Shown here: piece by piece, positions 33,175-44,460 of the stretch
Numbering within the stretch: position 1 is the stretch's first letter
How the letters are laid out: the number at the start of each line of letters is the position of its first letter
DNA from: Sporodiniella umbellata
Taxonomy: Eukaryota > Mucoromycota > Mucoromycetes > Mucorales > Rhizopodaceae
Direction of reading: 5' to 3'
NCBI GenBank assembly: GCA_025677835.1
Contig: JAIXMR010000034.1
Location: forward strand, 1-64,000
Length of the DNA: 64,000 bases
Made by a program: the position numbers and the translations under genes
The notes under the pieces: generated by a model
What the model was told of the DNA's origin: nothing
The model's input: only the letters and a program-made list of their open reading frames with translations
Databases searched by the model: none

Positions 33175-34137
33175 ATGTCTTTTATACAACGTTTTAAAGT
33201 AAATCTAGTGGCATGTGTTTTTAATGGAATGGGAGTGAAATGAACAAAAAAAAAAAAAAAACAGGGGATCACTTGAATCTAAAATAAAAACAGTCTTTAT
33301 TTTTTTTTTTTGAGCTTCATTTGACATGCTAATAACAAAATACTGTAGTTCGTTCGCCCCTATAGCCTACCCAGTCGACGATTGTACACAACCCAGCCAC
33401 CTCGAAAGGTGAGAAAGTCTTGCTATTGTTATTCGAGTTTTGATGTGATGAGTAGGTGTTTACATGGAAATCGAGCGCTATTTTAGGCATGACCGCCATG
33501 GGTCTGGCCTACTACTTTCATGAAGAGAAAGAGAAACTAAAGTCGCTACGTAAGAATGTGTAGACCTGCCCTCTTTTCCTGTTATTGAACACTCGTTTTA
33601 GAGAAAGAAAGAGAGAAAGAACGAATGAAAAGCTACGGCAAACCGAACATTGGCACGTCTTTTGAGCTCTACAACTGTAACCAAGATCGAGTAACGAGTT
33701 CTGAAGAGCTCAAAGGCAAATTCCATATGATTTATTTTGGATTTACCCATTGCCCGGATATCTGCCCTGAGGAATTGGACAAGATGGCAGAAGTGACCGA
33801 TCAATTGGATCGTCAGTTATTTGTGCCTGTGTTTATCACTTGCGATCCTTTACGAGATACCGCAAAAGTAGTCAAGGAGTATGTCAAAGATTTTCATCCA
33901 GACTTGATTGGCTTTACAGGCGACCCAGCCGAACTCAAACGGGTGGCTCGATCTTTCCGGGTCTATTCTTACACACCTCCTGATGTGAAGGCGGAAGACG
34001 ACTACCTTGTGGATCACTCCATCTTCTTATACTTGATGGATCCTCAAGGAAAGTTTGTAGATTGTTATTCGCGTGACACAACATCAGAAGAAGTCTTTCA
34101 AAGCGTTCAGTCTTACATGGCAGAATATCAAAAATAA
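33175..34137 (+). CDS. SCO1: Cytochrome c oxidase copper chaperone Sco1
   Basis: Four exons: 33175-33198 (24 nt), 33349-33408, 33456-33549, 33602-34137; 237 residues. The N-terminus (MSFIQRFK, then RPYSLPSRRLYTT) is an Arg-rich mitochondrial presequence. One membrane helix follows (SSAILGMTAMGLAYYF), and the thioredoxin-like domain faces the intermembrane space. Copper ligands are C110 and C114 (CPDIC) and H198 (DYLVDHSIF). Sco1 delivers copper to the Cox2 CuA site. Three of the four exons are under 100 nt and only the last is obvious, so the presequence was rebuilt by splice-site logic and all phases close. Confidence 0.92.
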
Positions 34138-34223
34138 AAGAAAGACTCCCTCTCATTCATGATGATAATAATACACTGTTTTTTAATGGGTTTTTTTTTT
34201 CTTTCAAAGAATCTACTGTTTTT

Positions 34224-34762
34224 CTAATCCTCCATTTCTACATCCTCTGTCTTTACTGTTCTTCTCGCTCCTCGTTTGCCGTTATCAGGTGCACTAATAC
34301 CAGCAGCCCGATCAGCCTAAAAACAAGCAGGTGAGCTTTTGTTTTCTATTGATGACTTTTTGGAAATACCTCTTCTTGTGTATAAGGTTCGTCCTGTAAT
34401 TTTTTAACTCTTCTCTTGTGTAGTTTACTCTTCAAGTGCTCTTGCAGATGTGTGTCGTTGGTAAAGTGACGTCTAAAGACAAAGTCAATAAGAGAATACA
34501 AAACCACTTTATAAAAGACTTACGCGCACTCAACACAGTAATGCTGACCAAAACCAGGCAGGTCTGTGTTTATCTCTTGATGCTTTGCTTTGTCATAGTT
34601 TTCTGGTTTCAGATCGTCATGGATCTGATCCAGATCTCTTGTATAAGCACGAGTACGTTGTTTACGGTAATTGTCTCGAATGCCGTGATGTGTTCTCTTG
34701 CGACGAAGTCTATTCTAGTGTTCAATATATGAAACTATGCCTATGCCTCTCTACCTTCCCAT
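34224..34762 (-). CDS. BUD20: 60S ribosome export/biogenesis zinc finger protein Bud20 (ZNF593)
   Basis: Four exons: 34762-34755 (8 nt, ATGGGAAG), 34709-34524, 34472-34370, 34316-34224; 129 residues. [20 protein letters not shown] and [13 protein letters not shown] are the conserved N-terminal block, then one C2H2 finger ([19 protein letters not shown], then [10 protein letters not shown]), with the CX2C pair just before an intron. The acidic tail ends VEMED. Bud20 shuttles with pre-60S particles. The only in-frame Met comes from an 8-nt first exon, matching the MGRLRRK start of homologues. The stop is 86 bp from convergent SCO1. Confidence 0.9.
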
Positions 34763-34913
34763 AGTGTGAATAATAAAACAAGAAAAAAAAAAAAAAAAAA
34801 AAAAAAGATTGAAATAAAACCAGTCTTTAGTGAGGAAAAAAATCCCAGAAGGCAACAAAAGTGGCTGAGTTTTCTTTTTTTTTTTTTTTGGTTCGTTGTT
34901 TTTCTCGGGGGAT
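34763..34913. promoter_or_regulatory. Short divergent promoter of BUD20 and DDX20
   Basis: Only about 150 bp separate the two start codons. The space holds an A24-type run (34783-34806) and a T16-type run (34874-34889). Such paired poly(dA:dT) tracts are consistent with a nucleosome-free bidirectional promoter; this is inference. Confidence 0.4.
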
Positions 34914-36540
34914 ATGCAAAAGTTATCGAAAGATGTGGCGATTGATGAGCAAGTGAAATTCGAAACGTTATTAGGGAATCAGTTATTAGTTGCGGGATTA
35001 AAAGAGTCAGGTTATGAACGGCCTTCGCCTATTCAGTTGAAAGCGATTCCATTGGGACGATTGGGTACGGACCTGATTGCCCAAGCCAAGTCGGGTACGG
35101 GAAAGACGGTTGTATTTGGCGTATTAGCATTGGATACGCTTCAACTGGATCTTCCCTGGCCTCAGGTGGTGATTGTGGCACCCACACGCGAGATAGCAGT
35201 ACAGATCCGTGATGTGATCCGTGCGTTGGGGCGATTTATGAAAGGGTTGAGGTGTGAAGCCTTTATTGGTGGGATCCAAGACGATCCAAAGAAATGTCAA
35301 GGATGCCATGTGGTTGTGGCGAGTCCTGGGCGTCTTTTGGCTTTGATGAGAACACAAAAGATGGTGATAAACCACGTCAGGCTTTGGGTGTTGGATGAAG
35401 CTGATAAATTGATCGAGGCTCGAATGGAACCTCAGATAGCTGCCATCTATAGCTATTTGCCCAAGACGATTCAATGTGTTGCTTTTTCGGCTACGTTCAG
35501 TGAACATCTCTTGGAGGCTTTGAATGTGTTTATGAATACGCCCGAGCGTATTTGTTTGACTGAGGGTGTACCTACGTTAGAAGGTAGAGGGGAAGGGTGG
35601 AAAGGAATAGACAGACCGCTCATTTTTTTTTTTTTTTTTCTAATGAAAAAGAGGTACAGCAGTATCATGTCATGATACCCGCACAAAATAGCGAGATAGA
35701 AATGTACCGAGCCAAATTTGAAAAAGCCGCGCAACTCTTAGGAAAAGTGCCGTTTTATCAGTGCATGATATTTGTGAACCACCTACCGCGTGCAGTGGAG
35801 CTAACAGACTGGCTCAACGAAATAGGATGGAAATCCGGACATATCTGTGCCAGTTTAAACCAGCACCAACGACTGGCTGTTATGGATCGCATGAGACAAT
35901 TCAAGGTTCGGATTCTGGTCTGCAGTGATTTGGTAATAAAGAAACAAGGAGAAGATGGGTGCTAATAAAAATAGATTGCTCGTGGGATTGATATCGATCG
36001 GGTGAATTTGGTGATCAACCTCGATTTACCTTGGGAGATAGAAACTTACTTGCACCGAGTGGGTCGTACAGGCCGTTATGGTAATGTTACAGATGCAACG
36101 CAAAAGGAGGTGGGAATTTCATATCAAAAACCTTTAAATGCCTTTTAGGTACTTCGGGTGTTGCAATCAACCTGATTGGGCCGGAAGACCAACGCTTTTT
36201 GGACGAGCTGAAAGAGAAAGGGATTCAAGTGGGGCCCTTGCCAGGTAAGTAAAGGAAGACTTTTTTACGTATGGGAAACACTGATTCGTTGAGGGGGGGG
36301 GATCTAGATAAAGTGACTTATAGCGAATACAAAAAACAACTTTCTGAAAAAGAGCAAGTTTCTTTGGCTCAGTACGAGTCTACAGTCATTCAAGAGAAAC
36401 CATTTAGAGTTATTCAACGGAAAAGGCCTGAAAAAAAGCGAGTGATCAAGAAGCCGTTGAAAAAAGAGAGTATTCCTACTGCTCAGAAAACAACAGGGGT
36501 CAAGAGAATGCTCTTTACGCCTCCTGATCTCTACTTTTAA
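34914..36540 (+). CDS. DDX20: DEAD-box RNA helicase, DDX20/Gemin3-like
   Basis: Five exons: 34914-35583, 35652-35932, 35975-36080, 36149-36244, 36308-36540; 461 residues. All helicase motifs are readable: Q motif [17 protein letters not shown], Ia APTREIA, Ib [43 protein letters not shown]. The [20 protein letters not shown] start and the [13 protein letters not shown] region point to the DDX20 subgroup, which works with the SMN complex in snRNP assembly. The C-terminus is short and Lys-rich ([16 protein letters not shown]), without the long Gemin3 extension. The intron before exon 5 ends in a G9 run and ATCTAG. Confidence 0.88.
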
Positions 36541-37360
36541 ACACAAGTTACTTGTATAAACAGTACGTGTACGCAGCATTTGTTTTTTTTTTTTTTAAAA
36601 AAAAAGAAAAAAAATTTGGGTTTTTTTAGAGCAAGTGTTTGTTGAGACGGACCTTGTTCCGGTGCAACCCTCAAGGACAGGCATTTTTGATGGATATAAT
36701 CTGTGACTATCGGCGCTTGACATTGGGTCATTTGTGTTCCTAGTATAGAAAAACAAACAAAAAGGAAAACATCAAGTAGAATTGAGTGGGACCAAACGGG
36801 TTACTTTTTAAGTTTGTAAGCTTAGAATACACACAGATGTATATTTAGGCTTGGTTACTGCGATGACTAGGATCATCCCCCGACAAACTCTACTTTTATT
36901 AGCATTCGAAACCTAAAAAGAATAATGCCTGAAAAAAAAAAAAAAAAAAAAAAAAGGGAGAGTGGAATTGGTGATACACCGTTTACTGCTATTATTAAAT
37001 GACAGATTTATAAATATGGGTCATTTCTTTCTAGTCCAAGACAGGCTCTGTCTATCATTTTATAGGATGAGAAGAATACGTGAAATGTTTATTAATAAGA
37101 GAGAAAATAAAAAAAAAAAAAAAAAAAAAAAAAGGTAGCAAAAAGAGTAAGAAAAAAGATATAAAAAGGAGGGAAAAACAACAAAAAGAAATTAAATTAA
37201 AAAAAGTTTTAAAAAAGACATAAAAGGGGGCCGGCCGATCCATAAAAAGTCAAAAATAAAAATAAAATAAAAGAGAGAGAGAGAAAGCATAAGGTAAAGG
37301 GCATAAAGAAGGAGACATAGAGATGTATATGAAGGGGAAAAAGTAAGGCTAGTGCGATAT
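36541..37360. other. Intergenic region
   Basis: Contains T14A9 at 36583-36605 and A runs near 36932-36955 and 37111-37133. No gene supported. The T14A9 palindrome is about 45 bp after the DDX20 stop and could form a hairpin at the mRNA 3' end. Confidence 0.4.
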
Positions 37361-37969
37361 CTACAAAGTATGGCGACGGTCTAAGAGATCATAAGGGTTA
37401 AAGAAGGGATCCAGAAGAGGGTCAAAGAGACGAGGCTCGTAAAGCTCGGAAGACCAATAAGAAGGAATGAGTTTGGAGGTGTCAATAGGCCATTGGAAGG
37501 TATCCCAGGCCAAGTCAAGCAAGGGCGAAGTATTGGGCGTCATGAGTAATTCGTCTTCATCCAATAGAGAAGGGTAAGAGCACTGACGGACCCTTTGCTC
37601 TGATTTGGTTTGGTGTTCTTGTCCGTCCCAAGTGTCTGGTTTCTTTTGTACCTTTTCCTTTGCACGGCGGTTTTGAAACCAGACCTGTACCCCGCGAGGT
37701 GTCATATCCAGTTGTTGTGCAAGCCAACGACGCATAGAGGCGTTTGGTTTAGGGTTTTCTATAAAGTGCTTCTCCAGAGTTTTGAATTGAGTGCGCGTAG
37801 TTCGCTTGCGACGTTTGATTTCGAACGGATTGTAAAAAGCCGTCTTGAACTGTTGACTTTGCATTGTCTCGCCTGAAAAGCTCGTTTGTGTTTCAGTCGC
37901 CTGATCTGAGTTGACATAAAAAGAGCTCTCTGAGAACTGACAGGTGGTTTCTTGTTTGGTAGAAGACAT
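37361..37969 (-). CDS. Homeodomain transcription factor
   Basis: A single exon of 202 codons. Residues of about 52-110 form a homeodomain: RRKRTTRTQFKTLEKHFIEN for helix 1, a second helix with MRRWLAQQLDMT, and recognition helix GVQVWFQNRRAKEK with the invariant W-F-x-N-x-R. It has no three-residue (TALE) loop. The N-terminus is Ser/Thr/Gln-rich and the C-terminus acidic and aromatic (TSPLLDLAWDTFQWP), a possible activation domain. Homeodomain proteins are DNA-binding regulators; mating or developmental roles are common in fungi, but nothing here indicates the target. Confidence 0.88.
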   Translation of the reverse strand: MSSTKQETTCQFSESSFYVNSDQATETQTSFSGETMQSQQFKTAFYNPFEIKRRKRTTRTQFKTLEKHFIENPKPNASMRRWLAQQLDMTPRGVQVWFQNRRAKEKVQKKPDTWDGQEHQTKSEQRVRQCSYPSLLDEDELLMTPNTSPLLDLAWDTFQWPIDTSKLIPSYWSSELYEPRLFDPLLDPFFNPYDLLDRRHTL

Positions 37970-38831
37970 GAATAATAATACAAATACCTTTTAAAAAGTA
38001 AAAAGGAAACAATCTACAATAAAAAAAAAAAAGAAAAAGAAAGAAAAATACTGTAAAGAACAACAATAGAAAAAGAAAAAGAAAACAATAAAGAATAGAC
38101 TCTTTTATATATGACATGAGCCAATTCTTTTGTATGAACGAAAATAAACACTAATAAATAAAAGGAGACTTTTTACCATTTTATTCATAAGCTTAATTAG
38201 GGGATAGACACGCTACCAAAATAAACAACGACAGAAAAGACGGTCAACATAGAAGGCGATACAATAGATGAGTAAAGCAATGCCGATAGATTTAATATCT
38301 TATTTAAGGGAGAATAAAGAAGGAGATGAACAAAGTGGTAGAAAAAGACTTGTAGTAGAGCCACTATGGAAAAGAAGAAGGAGAGCGGGAATAAAAACAT
38401 TGCCTTTTTTTTTTTTTTTTTTTCTCATGAGCTAGCACTAACCTAACAAGTGTCTCTGCAAGTAAACTATGAAATAGCAAACAAAACGCACTAAAAACGA
38501 CCCTCGATTTCATCCAACTGTCTGTAAAAAGAGCGCGCGTCGGTAGAATGTTTCAATTAAACGAGAATACAAACGATCGTTTGAATCGTTGTCACAGGAG
38601 TTTTTTTTTTTTTTTTTTGGTTACCTAAAGGGAATACAGAAATGGATATTCCTTTGCATACTCAGGAGCATTATTGGATTGAGTCGATCATAATATAGAA
38701 AGGAAATCCCAAAAAAAAAAATATGGACTATGACACGTTCTGTTGCTTTTATAATCTTTTTTTTTTTTTTAAAAAAAAACAAAAAAACAAAAAAGGGAAG
38801 CTATAAACTCTCCCTCTCTTTTTGTCTCCCT

Positions 38832-38865
<34 letters not shown>

Positions 38866-39209
38866 AAATTAAATATTGAAGCTTTTTAAAGACAAAAATC
38901 AGTGTTAAACAAAGGTCAAAGCGTTTGTTTATATCGCAACTACCTTTTAAAGGGAAGCTCCTGAGATGACATGTACAAAAAAAAAAAAAAAAAAAAAAAA
39001 AAACAAGGCCAAGTCATTGACTTTGATTATCCAATGAATCTGTCTGTCATCAAAAGAAGCAGTAAAAAGATGATTGTTTCAAACAAGCTTTATTTTCATG
39101 TCTTTTACTCCCCTTTCAGCGCTATTTTTTTTTTTTTTTCCTTCTGTTTTTGCTTTGAACTCCTTTTCTCCCCTTATTTCAAAGTCATTTTAGATTTCAA
39201 AATATACCC

Positions 39210-39246
<37 letters not shown>

Positions 39247-39672
39247 GCCAAAGGATCCAAATGAATTAAAACAACTACAAATGTTTATTTCGAAACAAAA
39301 GCTTCAATTTTATTGATTTTTCTTTTTGGGCTGTTTAGTGTTTTAATTGTTTTCTTTTTCTGGGTTTTGCTTTTTTATTTACTCTTTGTACGTGTAGTCA
39401 TATCTTATGTACATGATTTGATGTATGTTATCTGACAGTGAGTAAGGAGAAAATTGAACCCATCCCTCTTTTACTCTTGCTTTTTTTTACTTTTTTTTTT
39501 TTTATTTCTTTTTTCTTTTTATACCTTTTTTTTTTTTTTTTTGGTTATAAAAACACCCTTCATATATATATATATACACAGACATAAAGACACGGACTTG
39601 CCCTTTATTTTCCCTTTCTATAACTTTCATTATTTTTTATATTGTTGTACCCTTTTTTTTCTTTCAGGGAAG
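37970..39672. other. Long intergenic region with homopolymer tracts
   Basis: No gene seen. T runs at 38407-38423, 38600-38617 and 38837-38864; T14A9-type palindrome near 38757-38779; A run near 38978-39003; (TTA)n about 39215-39246; CT-rich DNA up to the ATG at 39673. Confidence 0.4.
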
Positions 39673-40110
39673 ATGACATTGTTACCAAAGTCTAAAAGCA
39701 GTACAATGGACTTGTTTCAAAAGAACGAACAGATCAAGCAGGATAGAGAGAAAGCTGTTCAGTATTTGAATCTCTTGTTGAATATCGAAATTAAAGAATT
39801 AGATCAAGAGCTTCAGGATGGTGTTCTATTATGCAAGTGAGTAGCTGTAGTCAAAACAGATTTTTTTTTTTTTTAAAAAAAAAAAAGGAGTCAAGAGGGG
39901 CTAAAAGGGGAAAGCAAATAGAAAAAAAGTAGATGTGTGTGGAAATAGATAGGAGAAAAGAGTGTTTCTTAAAGTGAAAGCTTTTTTTATGTTTTCTTTA
40001 CTCTCTTTTGTACCAACATTAAAATACTTTTAGTCTAATCAACCAATTAAAACCAGGAACAATTAAACAAGTGGGATATAAAGACTTGTCGTTTATCAAA
40101 GTAAGAGCTT

Positions 40111-40143
<33 letters not shown>

Positions 40144-40373
40144 AGAGGTGCATTTGATAATCCTGATTCTGTGTGGCTCTATCTAGATGGATAACATTAT
40201 ACGCTTTTTACAAGGAGCTCAGCAGGTAAGGGGATTAATTTACGAGAGGGATGAAGGGGAGATTCTGACCCTACACTTTTAGCTGGGATTAGAAAAGATG
40301 GATCTGTTTGATACTTTGGATCTATTTGAAGGAAAAAAGATGGAAGCAGCAAGTATATATTCTATCCAGCATT

Positions 40374-40408
<35 letters not shown>

Positions 40409-40790
40409 TGGATAGAAATAACGTTCGATCAAGTTTAGGTTGTGCATACTATCTTGACCTTATCCGAATTGACACCTGAGCAGATAGAAGAAAGATGGTC
40501 AAGACCTCCTAAATCTCCTTTACGCGCTAACGATCTTTGTGTTATCCAAAGAGATACTCGAGCCGAGTCTAAAAAGACGGTAGTGAATCCATTGCACGAT
40601 AGCCATTTGGTTTACTCAAAGGATGGGGTATCCATTCATTATGTAAGATAACCACACCAACTCTCTTGTTTTTTTTTTTTTAAAAAAAAAAACCATTTGA
40701 ATAGCAATTGGGAAACTGTATTGGTCAAGGAGATGGGAGTGCAGTGTATCGGTAAGTGATGTTTTTTGAAATTAGAGCCAGACAGCGCCT

Positions 40791-40832
<42 letters not shown>

Positions 40833-42072
40833 AAAAAAAAAAAAAAAAAAAACCCCCCCTCCGAGCAGAGCCTTAGATTTAGCCACAGGAGAGACGGTAG
40901 CCATCAAGAGGTTACAAGTCGAAGCGAAACAAAGGGAGGCGATCTTGAAAGAAGCAAACGTGTTCAAGAGCTTAGATCATCCTAACCTGATTCGTTTCTT
41001 GGGCCATGTGGCGAGTGAAAAATATCTTTATTTGATTTTAGAGTAAGCGATTTGGGAGCAAGAGAGAAAACCAACGGGGGGGTTTTTCTGTTTAGGTACG
41101 CAGAAAATGGATCCTTGCTTTCGACGTTAAGTTCTTTTGGAGCGTTTCCAGAGAAACTAGTGGGTTCTTTTGCTTTAAAGTTGTTGCAGGCTTTAGATTA
41201 CCTTCATGAACGAGAGATGGTGCATGGCCACCTTAAAGCGGCCAATATTCTTACTACAAAAACAGGGGATGTTAAATTGACCGATGTTTGCTTTCCTCTC
41301 GCGTCTCGTCCGGAGGTTTCGATTCGGTTTGATGTCTGGTGTTTGGGATGTACGTTGGTCGAGTTGATGACCGGACGCGCTGTGGTAGACACTCAGGTGT
41401 ACCCTCAGACCCCTTGTTTTCCAACCCAGGCTTCAGAAACCATGCGCTCTTTTCTTTCACTTTGTTTTGAAGGCGTATCGACCGGGGCTCTCAAACGCCA
41501 TGCGTGGTTAGATGACTTTCGAGCTGAAGAAGAAGAGGGGGTCAACGATGAAAGCCAGGTGACGCTATTCAATGAAGAGGTGGATCATCAATGGATCCCT
41601 TCACTCACAGGTAAAGTGCCTCCTCTTGATGATTTGTTATTCATCCGTGTGTTCTTAGTGACAGGCTGTACAGGCTGTCAAGAACCCACCCAGGCGATGC
41701 AGTGTCAAGGTAACGAATAAAAAAAAAAAAAAAAAAAGTCAAGCCTAAAACCATGGTTTAGTCTGCCTATGGATAGGACATACAACATGCTCTCAAGGCG
41801 TTGTTTGCGAAAAAGTCGGTATAATAAAAAAAAAAAAAAACTTGTTCCTAACCCCACACTAGAACGGGTTGTTTCGTCAGCTGAACGCAGCGGATTTAAA
41901 GAGTATTGAACACTACATTCAGACGCTTGGACTGACAGCCCAAGAACAAAAGGCGTTGGCAGGCAACGAAGCGCTCCTATCGCATGCACTGTCCCTACAT
42001 CGTATGGAACCTGTGAAGAGCAAGGGACAAAAGAATCGAAAGAAAAAGACAGAGGAATGTGTGATTAGTTAA
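39673..42072 (+). CDS. Calponin-homology domain fused to a pseudokinase
   Basis: Ten exons: 39673-39836, 40034-40100, 40187-40225, 40283-40348, 40439-40642, 40705-40751, 40869-41042, 41096-41558, 41665-41709, 41863-42072; 492 residues. Residues of about 25-120 form a calponin-homology domain of the transgelin type (LQDGVLLCNLINQLKPG, NIIRFLQGAQQLG, FDTLDLFEGKKM). A protein kinase fold starts at 181: glycine loop GQGDGSAVYR, K209 in VAIKRL, then MVHGHLKAANIL where the catalytic HRD is H-G-H (297-299), and TDVC (D317) in place of DFG. The activation segment is very short, with no APE. It is thus a predicted pseudokinase with an actin-binding-like domain. The exon 8/9 junction is uncertain (a second donor, ACAG|GTAAAG at 41611, does not keep frame). 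The exon 4 donor is GC. Confidence 0.72.
40349..40438 (+). other. GC-AG intron in the CH/pseudokinase gene
   Basis: Exon 4 must end ...ATGGAAGCA to keep frame with GTTGTGCATACT after the acceptor gtttag. The intron then begins GCAAGT, the usual form of the minor GC donor. The alternative GT donor three bases later (AA|GTATAT) breaks the frame. The intron contains a T run of about 30 nt. Confidence 0.6.
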
Positions 42073-42087
42073 AGAGACGACTTGTTA

Positions 42088-42984
42088 TTATTGATTTGTG
42101 TGTGTTTTCCCTCTTTTGAATCGTTTGTTATTTCCCTAGTGGAGAGATGAGATTTCTCACTCTCTCTTTTTTTTTTTAAAAAAAGTAAATGTTGAGACTT
42201 ACGGTTTGAACAAACACGGTTCTTGCGTTTTGTGGATGGATTTGAACCTGTCGTGTGGGTATGTTGCGGTGACGTTGATAGAAGGGGGGATGGCGTAGGG
42301 AAAAAGAAGGTTTGTTTTGCCTACGGTGAGGTGGGTTTCGTTGAGGCTGTAAAGCGCGAGGTGTCCCTTCTTCTGGCGGTGTGCCGAAACGCGCAGCACG
42401 CAAGACCTTCATTTCCTCATCGTTGCCTTTCATACCAAATCGTTTCATGCGTTCCATACGACGCTGGGCATCCAATTTGGCTTGCTCTTCGTTGGTCAAC
42501 TTTTTGGGTTCTTTCTTATCAAATGTGATGGGAGTGAATTGAAAGAGGGGAGTGGCAGGGTTAGGTAGCTGACTAGGACTGGTGTCGTTTGTCTCTTGGG
42601 TGGGTAAGAGGGTCCTTTTTTTAGGCTTAGGTCTAGGCTCCATTTCCAACAAGAGATCTTCATCGTCTGAGAGAACACTTTCTTTCATCAGGTCCATGCT
42701 AGGATAACTAATGGTTGTTAATCTCTACTGGCTTTTGTTCTCACTTTACGTTTTACTGTCTTGTTCTTCAAAAACGTCCAGTTCCAATTCTTTTTCCATT
42801 TTTTCTAATTCTTTACGTCTATCGAAATCAACCAAACGTTCGATCAATTCTTCCTTTTTTCCTGACTGTGTCAATCCTTTCTTGACCAGCACGTCTTTTG
42901 TAGAAAGTCATCAGTGAACTGAATGTAGCCATGATGTTTACCTTGAAGTTCTTTTACTTTTAAACCTTTGTATTTTTCACTCAT
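42088..42984 (-). CDS. THO1: SAP-domain RNA-binding protein (Tho1/SARNP family)
   Basis: Four exons: 42984-42942, 42894-42750, 42698-42203, 42135-42088; 243 residues. The SAP motif fills residues of about 5-40 (KYKGLKVKELQDVLVKKGL, then SGKKEELIERL), rebuilt across intron 1. An acidic stretch follows, then KLDAQRRMERMKRFGMK and EMKVLRAARFG, the repeated xxRxxRFG-type blocks of SARNP/Tho1. The last part is Arg/Pro/Gln-rich and the final exon basic. Family members bind nucleic acid and aid mRNA export with TREX. The last intron contains a T11A7 palindrome. The stop is only 15 bp from the convergent pseudokinase stop. Confidence 0.8.
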
Positions 42985-42985
42985 C

Positions 42986-42989
<4 letters not shown>

Positions 42990-43019
<30 letters not shown>

Positions 43020-43102
43020 ATTCAAAAAAAAAAAAAAAAAAGAAAACTTTTTAAACAAAAGTATCGAAATCTGAACAGTGCTTTTATTTATCTCTCCGCC
43101 TT

Positions 43103-43145
<43 letters not shown>
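42990..43145. repeat. (CA)n, poly(A) and T9A36 tract cluster
   Basis: The spacer between the SAP gene start and the zinc-cluster gene stop holds an about 15-unit CA repeat (42989-43019), A runs at 43025-43041, and a T9 run followed directly by about 36 A (43101-43145), then further A runs to about 43171. Confidence 0.75.
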
Positions 43146-43148
<3 letters not shown>

Positions 43149-43200
43149 AAAAAAAAAAAAAAAAAAAAAAAGGGAAAAAAGTGAAAAAGAGAGAGAAAGG

Positions 43201-43449
43201 TTAATAGTAAATAGAAGTAGGACGTAAATCTGATCCGGCAGTCATTCTATAAAACGCAGAACGTTTTTGATTTTTTTCTTCGTTCAAAAGGTTTTGGATG
43301 GTGTTAAGTTTAGGCGAGGTGTTATTGGAGGAAACGGAAGAGGAAGAAGATTCAGGATAGTTGAGAGGAGGGGGCAGACGAACATAGTCTTTCATATCAT
43401 CGTGTTTTCGTTTTCTGTGGGGAAGACCGGAAAGACGAGGTTCGGATGG

Positions 43450-43483
<34 letters not shown>

Positions 43484-43986
43484 AGCAAGAGTTGCAAGAT
43501 TTCCTCGATAGCGCCCAGACGGTGTTCGATAGAGTGCAGGGTAGCCTTGTTGATTTCAGCTGTAGTAGAGAAAGCGAGTGCGGTCGTAGTCGTATTAGTC
43601 GTAGTAGTAGTAGTAGTAGCGTGATGAGTGTGAGGGATATGCGTGGGATGAGAAGAGGCAGGATGCGATGGCGGGGGATGGGAAAGACTGGGGTTGTTCT
43701 TTTTAGCAGCCATGGCCGAGGCACTGTTGGCATGCGAAGGACCGAGACGCTGGTTATGCTTGGTCTTGATGATATGTTGCTGGTTAGTTGACGGATTATT
43801 GTTGCTTGCATAGCGACAGTCCAGGTTGGTCTTGATACAGCCAATACAAGGTTTCTCGCCATTACACTTTGTCTTTTTCCTTCTGCATTCACAACAGGCG
43901 CTGATCACCTTTAACCGCTTACGTCTCGTTTTGTCGGCAGGTGCCTTGACAGTGACGTTTTCCAATGGCAGACTGTTGTTGTTCAT
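43201..43986 (-). CDS. Zn2Cys6 transcription factor
   Basis: A single exon of 261 codons starting at the ATG at 43986. The zinc cluster uses C31, C34, C41, C47, C50 and C57 (CX2CX6CX5CX2CX6C; ECRRKKTKCNGEKPCIGC), preceded by a basic TRRKRLK block. A Thr run, a predicted helix (SIEHRLGAIEEILQLLL) that may dimerise, and a 12-Gln run from (TTG)n follow. There is no fungal transcription-factor middle homology region, so it is shorter than most of the family. The 5' leader is made of long T/A runs. No cluster of metabolic target genes is nearby. Confidence 0.85.
43447..43482 (-). repeat. CAA/CAG-type trinucleotide repeat coding poly-Gln
   Basis: Twelve TTG units on the plus strand encode twelve Gln in the Zn2Cys6 protein. 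A second repeat, (GTA/GTC)n at about 43587-43620, encodes a Thr-rich run. Confidence 0.85.
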
Positions 43987-44460
43987 TTTTTTTTTTTTTT
44001 TTTTTTTTTTTCTTTTCTTTTTTTTTTTTTTTTTTGAAGAGTTCTTTAAAGGAAAGGAGAATATAGAAAGTAGGAAAGCTGGCTTGAAAAAGGCTGTTTT
44101 TTCTTGTTTTTTTTTTTTTTTTTTGCAAGTTGAAAAAAAAAAAAAAAAAAAAGAAAAAAAAATCAAGAAAAAGAAAATAAAATAAAATAAAAAGGAATAG
44201 ACAGAAAAAAAAAAAAAAAAAAAAAAAAGGAGATTGGAGAAAGAAACGTGGGAGACGGGAATACGAATGGGTCCAAACAAGGTTAAAAGAAACGTTTATT
44301 TTTCAGCCAAAAATATACAAAAAAGAAACCTTAAAAAAAAAATTTTTTTTTTATTATATACGCGCACATATACACACACACACACAGAGAGAGAGAGAAA
44401 GATTGATCTTTCTATTCCTTTTTATTCTCTCTATTTTTTTTTTTTAATTTTCTTTTAACC
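43987..44460. other. Divergent promoter region built of homopolymers
   Basis: Nearly all of this spacer consists of T or A runs (43987-44011, 44018-44035, 44107-44124, 44135-44152, 44204-44228) and an A10T12-type palindrome at about 44332-44353, plus (CA)n/(GA)n near 44371-44399. No discrete element recognised. Confidence 0.5.

Noticed and set aside
41559..41664. Use of donor ACAG|GTAAAG (41611) in the pseudokinase gene
   Set aside because: It gives phase 1 and no acceptor restores the frame of the next exons; the CAG|GTGACG donor does. The junction remains uncertain.
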